This document shows positions 1 through 5,639 of a stretch of 13,643 nt of DNA, in pieces. The notes under the pieces were generated by a model. The model saw only the letters and a program-made list of their open reading frames with translations, ran no database searches and was not told where the DNA came from. Source of the DNA: Prevotella sp. UBA4339 (GTDB lineage Bacteria; Bacteroidota; Bacteroidia; Bacteroidales; Bacteroidaceae); the NCBI GenBank assembly GCA_002393725.1, contig DGTJ01000030.1, forward strand, positions 1 through 13,643. The letters are read 5' to 3'. A program made the translations under genes and the position numbers. Within the stretch, counting starts at the first letter, position 1; the number at the start of each line of letters is the position of its first letter.

Positions 1-5
1 CTGAA

Positions 6-49
6 ATAAATAATTATCCCCGCCAACCTTGGCGGGGATAATTATTTAT
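6..49. terminator. Long perfect hairpin, probable bidirectional terminator
   Basis: Positions 6-24 and 31-49 are perfectly complementary over 19 bp, with the 6-nt loop AACCTT. The inner part of the stem is CCCCGCC/GGCGGGG and the outer part is A/T only, so on either strand a GC hairpin is followed by a U-rich tract. This is the shape of a terminator that works in both directions. It lies beyond the 3' end of the minus-strand sugar kinase gene and could also end a plus-strand gene left of the window. Termination is inferred; the stem itself is seen directly. Confidence 0.75.
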
Positions 50-223
50 ACAAGTTTCGCATTTACGAGGAGACAAGGAGTTCAGGGAGTTCAAGGAGTT
101 CAAGACATATGTCTGTCAACACCGAATCCTCAAGAACCCTGAAGAGGCAAGGATGGCAGGTAATGTCCTGAACTTCTTGAACTCCCTGAACTCCTTGTCT
201 ACAAAGAGCAGGCGAAACTTGTA
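49..223. repeat. Nested inverted-repeat element with internal 9-bp repeats
   Basis: The outer arms 49-60 and 212-223 are perfect 12-bp inverted repeats (TACAAGTTTCGC). The inner arms 71-102 and 169-200 are 32-bp inverted repeats with one difference (G96 opposite T175, a G-U pair in RNA). The left inner arm is built from three 9-bp units, AGGAGTTCA, GGGAGTTCA and AGGAGTTCA. The 66-bp centre contains the small palindrome AGACATATGTCT (103-114). No meaningful reading frame is present. It could be a small non-autonomous mobile repeat or a structured 3' RNA of the neighbouring gene. Together with the hairpin at 6-49 it fills the non-coding stretch 1-227. Confidence 0.7.
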
Positions 224-227
224 TTTA

Positions 228-1289
228 TTATTCTATAGTCTTATATAGCGTTGACGGGTCGTACTTCCCGAGCATCGCGTCGATTATCTCTTCCTCTGTC
301 GATAGGTTGAAGTCGCCGGGTATGGTGTTCTTCAGCGCCGCCGCAGCGAGCGAGTAGTTCAGCTGCTTCTGCTTGTCGTCGGGGAAGAGGCTGACAGCAT
401 GCAGCCATCCGCCCATGAAGGCATCGCCCACGCCTACGGGATCCACCACGTCGGGGATGTCGATAATAGGTGCTTGTAGCAGCCTGCCCTCAGTCCAGAG
501 CAGGGCAGTCAGTGTGTGGTGGTTGGAGCTTACGATGTTGCGCATTCCCATCATCCAGTGCTTCAGGCGCGGATACTGGGCGTGTAGCTCGTCGAACCAC
601 TCGCCATACTCCTTCATCTGCATCTCGAAGTTGGAGTCTACGGCAGTGAATGGCGGCTGCGGGTGCTGCGACAGCCAGTCGAACTCTATGGCATCGCCAA
701 ACATCATGTCGCAGCGAGCCAGCATCCGGCTCAGCGTCTCGCGGGGTGCTGCACCCTCGTACTTCCACAGGTTCTTGCGGTAGTTGATGTCGAAGCATAC
801 CGTCACTCCCAGTTCGTCGGCGATGTCGAGAGCCTCGAAGGTGGCCTCTGCCGCCTGCGGTGAGATGGCTGCAGTGATGCCCGACACGTGGAAGTAGTCG
901 CAGTCCTTCAGTATCTCTCGCCAGGCTATCATGCCGGGCTTGAGGTCGTAGTATGCCGAACCCGAGCGGTCGTAGATCACCTTTGCCGCCCGCATCCCTG
1001 CTGGTGGCTCGAAGTAGTATGTGCCGATGCGCTGTCCGCCGTAGAGCACTCGGCTGGTGTCTACGCCCAGCTGTGCGAGGTTCATCGCCCCTGCATGTCC
1101 TACGGGGGTGTCAGGCAGGCGGGTGATATAGGTCACGTTTTCGCCCTGAGAAGCCAGTGATACAGCCACGTTGGCCTCGCTGCCACCGTATTTGCTGGTG
1201 AACATGTCTCCCTGAATCAGCCTGAGCTGCCCAGGTTTGGAGAATCGGAGAAGCAGTTCCCCGAATGTCACTATCTTTTGTCTTTTCAT
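228..1289 (-). CDS. kdgK: PfkB-family 2-keto-3-deoxygluconate kinase
   Basis: This cytoplasmic sugar kinase of the PfkB/ribokinase family probably phosphorylates 2-keto-3-deoxygluconate (KDG) with ATP to KDPG, the step before KDPG aldolase in uronate and pectin breakdown. The 353-aa protein starts KRQKIVTFGELLLRFSKPG after the Met, typical of Bacteroidetes KDG kinases. It has the first PfkB signature GGSEANVAVSLA near residues 35-46, and the second signature as DPVGVGDAFMGG near 283-294, where Asp289 is the expected catalytic base. The usual GAGD is GVGD here, a conservative change. The start at 1289 is chosen because a longer frame would begin with TTG inside the -7 promoter box. No aldolase or uronate gene is visible beside it; one could lie left of the window. 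The exact sugar is inferred from family resemblance; fructokinase is the main alternative. Confidence 0.82.
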   Translation of the reverse strand: MKRQKIVTFGELLLRFSKPGQLRLIQGDMFTSKYGGSEANVAVSLASQGENVTYITRLPDTPVGHAGAMNLAQLGVDTSRVLYGGQRIGTYYFEPPAGMRAAKVIYDRSGSAYYDLKPGMIAWREILKDCDYFHVSGITAAISPQAAEATFEALDIADELGVTVCFDINYRKNLWKYEGAAPRETLSRMLARCDMMFGDAIEFDWLSQHPQPPFTAVDSNFEMQMKEYGEWFDELHAQYPRLKHWMMGMRNIVSSNHHTLTALLWTEGRLLQAPIIDIPDVVDPVGVGDAFMGGWLHAVSLFPDDKQKQLNYSLAAAALKNTIPGDFNLSTEEEIIDAMLGKYDPSTLYKTIE

Positions 1290-1313
1290 ATTCGTTTTTG
1301 TGATATCTCGCTG

Positions 1314-1342
1314 CAAAGATACAACTTTTTCGTCAAAGGCAA
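1314..1342 (-). promoter_or_regulatory. Bacteroidetes-type promoter for the sugar kinase gene
   Basis: On the minus strand TATCTTTG (1314-1321) matches the -7 consensus TAnnTTTG exactly. A TTG lies 18 bp upstream (1340-1342), close to the usual 19-20 bp. The predicted transcript starts near 1309, giving about 20 nt of leader. The promoter overlaps the 3' end of the histidine kinase gene, so the kinase gene can be expressed apart from the two-component genes. Confidence 0.6.
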
Positions 1343-2199
1343 TGCATTTTGAGCAAAAAAGTTACGTGGTATCCGCAGCGGGGCTGCTCAGCGAGTTCGA
1401 GCATGCCTCCCTGCTGAATCATCATTCTGCGCGCGAGAGAGAGCCCGATGCCGCTGCCCCTTCGCTTGGTAGTGAAGAATGGCACGAAGAGTGACTGACG
1501 GTTCTCGGCAGGTATGGGCATCCCGTCGTTGCTGATACTTACGGTAGTGCTGTCGGCATCCCTGTCGGCCAGACTTATGATGATGTGCTTTGCGCCTGCT
1601 TCCATGGCGTTCTTAGCAAGGTTCATCAGCACCTGTCGCAACATGCCTGCATCAGCCTGTACGGTCAGGTCTGCCGGAATGTCGCTCTCCCATGTCAGCT
1701 GAGGATACGAGCGTCGGGTGTCGTCTATCATCTCACGCAGCAGGACATCGCTGACCACAGGCTTCTCCAGCTCTGACATCTTCCGATAGTTGGCTACAAA
1801 ACTGCTAAGATGGCTCGAAGTGTCATAGATGGCCTGTATGCCGTTCTCGAGTGGAGTCCCCTTGACGTCGTCCCTGCCCAGTAGCGACTGGCTGATGCTT
1901 GTGATGGGAGCAGTGGCATTCATTATCTCGTGGGTGAGCACTCTGGTGAGCCTTTCCCACGACTCCACCTCGCTCAGGTTCACCTGCTGGCGTATGGTGT
2001 CTCCCAGCCGGTTCAGCGTCTCCTGCATCGCCCTCTCTCCGAAGAACATGCCGTCGGTAGGCATGCGGAAGGTGAAGTCGCGATTGCGTATGGCCTCCTG
2101 CATCAGGCGGGCCCGCTGCCTGAGTCTCTGCTGATGGCGGACGAATGCTATCATCAGTGCCAGGCACCCTATACCTATTATTATATATCCGATTATCAT
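1333..2199 (-). CDS. Short membrane sensor histidine kinase (NtrB/AtoS-like core)
   Basis: The sensor kinase of a two-component system, it should autophosphorylate on His and pass phosphate to the regulator encoded 25 bp upstream. The 288-aa protein has one N-terminal membrane segment (about residues 2-20) and then a short linker. The H-box is LTHEIMNATAPI with phospho-acceptor His90. The HATPase domain has the N-box NLAKNAMEA (193-201), G1 NDG (224-226), an F-box-like FVPFFTTK (238-245) and G2 GSGIGLSLARR (248-258). All key residues look intact. There is no periplasmic sensor domain and no visible PAS domain. From memory, related Bacteroidetes kinases are often longer with two membrane segments, so this one may be shortened at its N-terminus. 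It probably forms an operon with the regulator; its signal is unknown. Confidence 0.88.
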   Translation of the reverse strand: MIIGYIIIGIGCLALMIAFVRHQQRLRQRARLMQEAIRNRDFTFRMPTDGMFFGERAMQETLNRLGDTIRQQVNLSEVESWERLTRVLTHEIMNATAPITSISQSLLGRDDVKGTPLENGIQAIYDTSSHLSSFVANYRKMSELEKPVVSDVLLREMIDDTRRSYPQLTWESDIPADLTVQADAGMLRQVLMNLAKNAMEAGAKHIIISLADRDADSTTVSISNDGMPIPAENRQSLFVPFFTTKRRGSGIGLSLARRMMIQQGGMLELAEQPRCGYHVTFLLKMHCL

Positions 2200-2224
2200 A
2201 TTGCGGCGGCGGGCGTTTCTCTCC

Positions 2225-2749
2225 CTAAAGTCTCTTCATCTTATTGTAAAGTGTCTGTCTCGTGATGCCAAGCAGTTCGGCAGCCTGAGTCAGATTGCCG
2301 TGACAGTGGTCGATGGTGCGCCGGATGTGTTCTCTCTCCATCTCGTCGAGGCTTACGATTTCCTGTTGCATGTCGAGCACGTCCTTCAGCTTGCGCAGAA
2401 GCTGCTCGTTGTCCCAGGGCTTGGTGAGGAAGTCGGCAGCACCGCTCTTCAGTCCCTTTACTGCGAGGTTGATGTCTGCGTAGGCGGTCAGCAGCACCAC
2501 AGGGGTCTGCGGGTGCTGCTTCCTGATGGCCCGGAGCCAGAAGAGGCCCTCGTTGCCGGTGTTCACTCCGAGGGTGAAGTTCATGTCGAGCAGCACGATG
2601 TCTACAGGCTGCTGTGCCATCATCTTCAGGATGTCGTCGGGGCTGGTAGTAGTCAGCACCTGTGCGAAGACTCCGTCCAGCAGATAGCGCATTGCTGTGA
2701 GTATGGCATCGTTGTCGTCAGCGATAAGAATAGTACCATATTTGTTCAT
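2225..2749 (-). CDS. Response regulator: receiver plus Fis-type HTH, no AAA+ domain
   Basis: This 174-aa DNA-binding response regulator is the partner of the histidine kinase downstream. The receiver (about residues 5-125) has the acidic pair Asp11/Asp12, phospho-acceptor Asp55 (in IVLLDMNF), Thr88 and Lys110. Residues 136-174 form a Fis-type helix-turn-helix (GNLTQAAELLGITRQTLYNK), as at the C-terminus of NtrC-family activators. The central AAA+ sigma-54 ATPase domain that usually lies between them is absent: the HTH follows the receiver after a linker of about 10 residues. The same layout is known in the RegA/PrrA/ActR regulators of proteobacteria. The protein is complete, with no sign of a frameshift. 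It probably binds the inverted repeat GTCTAA-N3-TTAGAC found upstream of tolC and of the ABC permease; that link is inferred. Confidence 0.88.
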   Translation of the reverse strand: MNKYGTILIADDNDAILTAMRYLLDGVFAQVLTTTSPDDILKMMAQQPVDIVLLDMNFTLGVNTGNEGLFWLRAIRKQHPQTPVVLLTAYADINLAVKGLKSGAADFLTKPWDNEQLLRKLKDVLDMQQEIVSLDEMEREHIRRTIDHCHGNLTQAAELLGITRQTLYNKMKRL

Positions 2750-2756
2750 ACGGCTG

Positions 2757-2764
2757 CAAAGTTA
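2757..2764 (-). promoter_or_regulatory. -7 box of the two-component operon promoter
   Basis: The minus-strand TAACTTTG is a perfect TAnnTTTG box. Only 7 nt separate it from the regulator's ATG at 2749, so transcription would start within about 0-3 nt of the start codon. No good TTG is seen at the expected distance upstream, which suggests a weak or activator-dependent promoter. The shared operator at 2775-2812 would be centred near -53 relative to this start. Confidence 0.5.
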
Positions 2765-2774
2765 CAATATTTCC

Positions 2775-2812
2775 GTCAAGAAATCATACGATAGGGTGTC
2801 TAATTTTTAGAC
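2775..2812. promoter_or_regulatory. Conserved operator, copy 1 (divergent regulator/tolC region)
   Basis: This 38-bp stretch matches 10834-10871 at 33 positions. Its right end, GTCTAATTTTTAGAC (2798-2812), is a perfect 6-bp inverted repeat with a 3-bp spacer, and AATCATACG (2782-2790) is a second conserved block. The end of the element is exactly 50 bp from the -7 box of the tolC promoter. It is the best candidate binding site for the neighbouring response regulator, serving tolC and possibly the regulator's own promoter. The repeat is seen directly; the binding protein is inferred. Confidence 0.72.
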
Positions 2813-2839
2813 GATTTGCTTTCCGGCGGTCAAAAATGC

Positions 2840-2870
2840 TTGCACCGTCCGGTAGGAAAGCCTAACTTTG
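2840..2870 (+). promoter_or_regulatory. Promoter of the tolC-hlyD operon
   Basis: TTG (2840-2842), a 20-bp spacer and TAACTTTG (2863-2870) match the Bacteroidetes housekeeping promoter. Transcription should start near 2875, leaving about 35 nt of leader before the ATG at 2910. The element arrangement is the same, base for base in spacing, as at the permease promoter (10899-10929). Confidence 0.75.
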
Positions 2871-2909
2871 CAATGTCGGAAGACAGAAGAATCATAAAGT
2901 GACAAAGAT

Positions 2910-4241
2910 ATGCGACTAACGAGTATTTATTTGCTGTTGCTCTTATACTGCTGCCGCTCAGTGGCTCAGGGCTGGACCCTGCAGCGATGCATGTGTTACG
3001 CTGTGGAGCATAACCATGAGGTGAGACAGGCAGAGCTCGAACTCGACAGTTATCGGGCTGCTAAGACAGGAGCCGTAGGGCGATTCCTGCCTTCGGTGGA
3101 AGCAGGCGTGGGAGTGCAGTACAACTTCGGGCGGGCCATCGACCCTGAGACCAACGGATATACTAACGTCAGTACCTTCTATAACGGCTACTCTCTCTCG
3201 GCATCGCTGCCTGTATTCGACGGGTTCAGCCGTTTGCATGCCCTCAGGGCTGCCAGAGCCAGCGAGCTGATGGGACAGTCGGCACTACGTCAGCGACAGA
3301 ATCGGGCGGCACTCGACGTGATGCAGGCTTATACCAACGTGGCCTATTACGAAGGTATGGTGAGGATGGCAGGAGATAGAGTGCAGGAGACCTCGCTGCT
3401 GCTCCGGCAGACGCATCTGCTTGAGGAGGTGGGCAGGAAGAGCGCTGCCGATGTGGCTCAGATAGAGTCTCAGCAGGCAGAGGCCGACTATGAGCTGACG
3501 CGCCAGAAGAACCTTTTCTCGTCGGCCATGCTGGAGCTGAAGAAGGCAATGGGATATCCCCTGAACGACAGCCTGAGCCTAGATTTTATTCCCACGGTGG
3601 GAACGTTTCAGTCCCACGGTGGGAATGTTTTAGTCCCACGGTGGGAATATTCTACGGGTCTGGACCTCTCTCCAGAGCTTCAGCAAGCCCGTCATCGAAT
3701 GACGGTATCACGGCATGAGTGGCATCAGGCCCGCGCAGCACTTTTTCCCTCTCTCTCATTGAGTGCGGGTCTGAACACCACTTATCATAAGCAGCTGCAC
3801 ACTGAGACGGCAGCCTCCTTCAGAAGCCAGCTGGCCGGCAACATGGGGCAGTACATCGGAGTGTCGCTGAGCATACCCTTGTTCAATAGGCTGCAGACCC
3901 TTTCGGGCATCCGCAAGGCTAAGAACAACTACAAGATAGCCTGCGAGGAATATCAGCAGCAGCGGCTGGAGCTGGAGAAGCTGAGTCGGGAGGCCTGGCA
4001 GGACTGGCAGGGGTATCTGAAACAGACAGAGCAGATGATCCACAAGGTGGATGCCGACTCACTGGCCTATCAGCTCGCCCGCAGGCAGTTCGAGGAGGGA
4101 CTCTCTACTGCCATCGACCTGCATGCCACATCGTCGCAGCTGCTCCGTTCGAAGGCTACGCTGCTGCAATGCCGGCTGATGGTAATGGTAAAGGAGATAC
4201 TGGTGAGATATTATAATGGAGAACAGATATGGACAGAGTAA
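2910..4241 (+). CDS. TolC-family outer-membrane efflux channel
   Basis: This outer-membrane channel of a tripartite efflux pump should form a trimer that takes substrate from the periplasm to the outside. The 443-aa protein has a signal peptide (about residues 1-20, ending RSVAQ), then the two-fold repeated long-helix pattern of OEP proteins. Typical features include the TLQRCMCYAVEHNHEVRQAELELDS-type opening helix (split here for brevity: residues 23-47), YNFGRAIDPETNGY in the first barrel hairpin, SLPVFDGF and SLSIPLFNRLQ. Length is normal for the family. It is the first gene after the operator-promoter at 2775-2870 and overlaps the adaptor gene by 13 bp. Residues 227-249 are encoded by three copies of a 22-bp palindromic repeat, in the link between the two halves; this part looks like inserted sequence. 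Substrate cannot be told. Confidence 0.88.
   Translation: MRLTSIYLLLLLYCCRSVAQGWTLQRCMCYAVEHNHEVRQAELELDSYRAAKTGAVGRFLPSVEAGVGVQYNFGRAIDPETNGYTNVSTFYNGYSLSASLPVFDGFSRLHALRAARASELMGQSALRQRQNRAALDVMQAYTNVAYYEGMVRMAGDRVQETSLLLRQTHLLEEVGRKSAADVAQIESQQAEADYELTRQKNLFSSAMLELKKAMGYPLNDSLSLDFIPTVGTFQSHGGNVLVPRWEYSTGLDLSPELQQARHRMTVSRHEWHQARAALFPSLSLSAGLNTTYHKQLHTETAASFRSQLAGNMGQYIGVSLSIPLFNRLQTLSGIRKAKNNYKIACEEYQQQRLELEKLSREAWQDWQGYLKQTEQMIHKVDADSLAYQLARRQFEEGLSTAIDLHATSSQLLRSKATLLQCRLMVMVKEILVRYYNGEQIWTE
3590..3655. repeat. Three-copy 22-bp palindromic repeat inside tolC
   Basis: The 14-mer TCCCACGGTGGGAA occurs at 3590, 3612 and 3634, exactly 22 bp apart; the linkers (CGTTTCAG, TGTTTTAG, TATTCTAC) are also similar. 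Each core contains the inverted repeat CCCAC-G-GTGGG. Because 22 is not a multiple of three, the copies are read in three different frames (IPTVGTF, SHGGNVL, VPRWEYS). Selection or copying has therefore acted on the DNA and not on a peptide repeat. Three copies add 66 bp and keep the frame. Confidence 0.9.
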
Positions 4242-5482
4242 TCGAAAAGACAAGAATCGGGCGGCTGAAGAGGTATTGGCCCTATGCAGTCTTCGGGAGC
4301 CTGCTGATTGGGGCAGGCTGCTGGATGCTGCTTGGCAGTCATGCCTCTACGCTCAAGGTGAGCAGGGACGAACTGACCATCGGTGAAGTGCGGCGGGCAG
4401 AGTTTAAGGACTATGTCAGGACCAACGGTCAGGTGCTTCCTATCCAGGTGGTGCAGATATCCCCTGAAGAAGGCGGCATAGTGATGGAGAAGGTGGTAGA
4501 AGAGGGCACGATGGTGCACAAGGGCGATGTCATCGTGCGTCTGAGCAATTCGGGCCTCGACCTTCAGATACTTAATGCAGAGGCGGAACTGGCAGAGAAG
4601 CAGAACCTTCTGCGAAACACCCAGGTGGCGATGCAGCAGGACCGCCTGAACAATCAGACGGAGCAGGCCCAGCTGGATATCGACACCCAGCGCAAGCAGC
4701 GCGCCTTCGAGCAGAACCGCAGGCTCTATGCCGAGCGGCTGATCAGCCGCGAAGACTATCTGCAGTCGCAGGAGGACTATCAGCTCTCCGCCAGGAAACG
4801 CTCACTGGTGTCGAAGCGCCTGAAGCAGGACTCCATCTACCGTACGGTTCAGATGGACCAGATGGAGGATAACCTCGAAAACATGCGCCGCAACACCCAG
4901 CTGGTGCGCCAGCGCAAGGACAAACTCGAAGTGCGATCTGCAATTGACGGTGAACTGGGACTGCTCGATGTGGAGCTGGGACAGAGTATCAGCCCAGGAC
5001 AGAAGATAGGACAGCTGAACGACCTCTCCGACTATAAGGTGCAGGCACAGATCGACGAGCATTATATCGACAGGGTGCGCCAGGGACTGACAGCTACTTT
5101 CACCCGAGGCGGCAGGCAGCACCTGCTGCAGGTGCGCAAGGTCTATCCCGAGGTGCGTGAAGGCAAGTTCCGGTGCGACTTCGTCTTCAAGGGCGAGCGT
5201 CCTGAGAACATACGCACAGGTCAGACGTATTATATCGACTTGGAACTGGGACAGCCCGAACAGGCTATACTCATCCCTCGCGGCACGTTCTTCCAGACCA
5301 CGGGCGGGCAATGGATCTTTGTGCTCGACAAGAGCGGCAGCAAAGCCTATCGGCGACAGATCCGTATAGGCCGGCAGAACCCGCAGGACTATGAGGTGCT
5401 TGAGGGGCTCGAACCAGGGGAGCACGTAGTGGTGAGCGGCTACGAAGCTTTCAAGGACAATGAGGTGCTGGTGCTGAAATAG
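4229..5482 (+). CDS. HlyD/MacA-family periplasmic adaptor protein
   Basis: This membrane-fusion adaptor should join an inner-membrane transporter to the TolC channel encoded just upstream. The 417-aa protein has one N-terminal membrane anchor (about residues 16-36). The first half of a biotinyl/lipoyl domain (about 67-108, GGIVMEKVVEEGTMVHKGD) is followed by a long alpha-hairpin coiled coil (about 112-232, rich in Gln, Glu and Arg). The second lipoyl half is at about 233-263 (IDGELGLLDVELGQSISPGQ), followed by the beta-barrel and membrane-proximal domains. Its start overlaps the end of tolC by 13 bp, so the two are probably translated together. The permease and ATPase it would serve begin only at 10951, after five other genes. 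Confidence 0.88.
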   Translation: MDRVIEKTRIGRLKRYWPYAVFGSLLIGAGCWMLLGSHASTLKVSRDELTIGEVRRAEFKDYVRTNGQVLPIQVVQISPEEGGIVMEKVVEEGTMVHKGDVIVRLSNSGLDLQILNAEAELAEKQNLLRNTQVAMQQDRLNNQTEQAQLDIDTQRKQRAFEQNRRLYAERLISREDYLQSQEDYQLSARKRSLVSKRLKQDSIYRTVQMDQMEDNLENMRRNTQLVRQRKDKLEVRSAIDGELGLLDVELGQSISPGQKIGQLNDLSDYKVQAQIDEHYIDRVRQGLTATFTRGGRQHLLQVRKVYPEVREGKFRCDFVFKGERPENIRTGQTYYIDLELGQPEQAILIPRGTFFQTTGGQWIFVLDKSGSKAYRRQIRIGRQNPQDYEVLEGLEPGEHVVVSGYEAFKDNEVLVLK

Positions 5483-5503
5483 CATTTCCTGCCTGAAAAA
5501 CGA

Positions 5504-5596
5504 ATCAGACAGAGGATGTGCTTACGGGCTGAATATCAGACAGATAGCCGCATGTCAGCGAATTGTCAGACAAATGTCAGGCAATTAATTCGCTGA
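5504..5596. promoter_or_regulatory. TCAG-type direct repeats upstream of the DUF2723 gene
   Basis: TGTCAG occurs at 5553, 5564 and 5575, exactly 11 bp apart, each followed by a similar 5-bp tail (CGAAT, ACAAA, GCAAT). The related 9-mer ATCAGACAG occurs further up at 5504 and 5535. A 10-bp inverted repeat, TCAGCGAATT/AATTCGCTGA, lies at 5555-5564 and 5587-5596. The cluster ends where the -33 element should be. Face-aligned repeats like these are typical activator sites, and the 22-bp step between outer copies recalls LytTR-type sites. The bound protein is unknown. This accounts for most of the 157-bp gap after hlyD; no clear terminator is seen there. Confidence 0.5.
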
Positions 5597-5612
5597 AACG
5601 GGAATCTCTTCA

Positions 5613-5620
5613 TACCTTTG
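5613..5620 (+). promoter_or_regulatory. -7 box of the DUF2723 gene promoter
   Basis: TACCTTTG matches TAnnTTTG exactly and lies 19 bp before the ATG at 5640, giving a short leader of about 15 nt. No TTG is present at the normal -33 position (near 5590-5592, TCG instead). This fits a promoter that relies on an activator bound at the repeats just upstream. Confidence 0.6.
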
Positions 5621-5639
5621 CCGAAAAAAAGACAAGCGT

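Noticed and set aside
43..227. Target-site duplication TATTTA (43-48 and 222-227) around the inverted-repeat element
   Set aside because: The six-base match is all A/T in an A/T-rich flank and overlaps the terminal repeat on one side, so it is not convincing evidence of insertion.
1290..1316. Longer N-terminus for the sugar kinase starting at TTG 1316
   Set aside because: That codon is inside the TATCTTTG promoter box, and family members begin at the MKxxKIVTFGE-type start, which is ATG 1289.
3590..3655. Peptide repeat within TolC
   Set aside because: The DNA copies are read in three different frames and give unrelated peptides, so the repeat is at DNA level.
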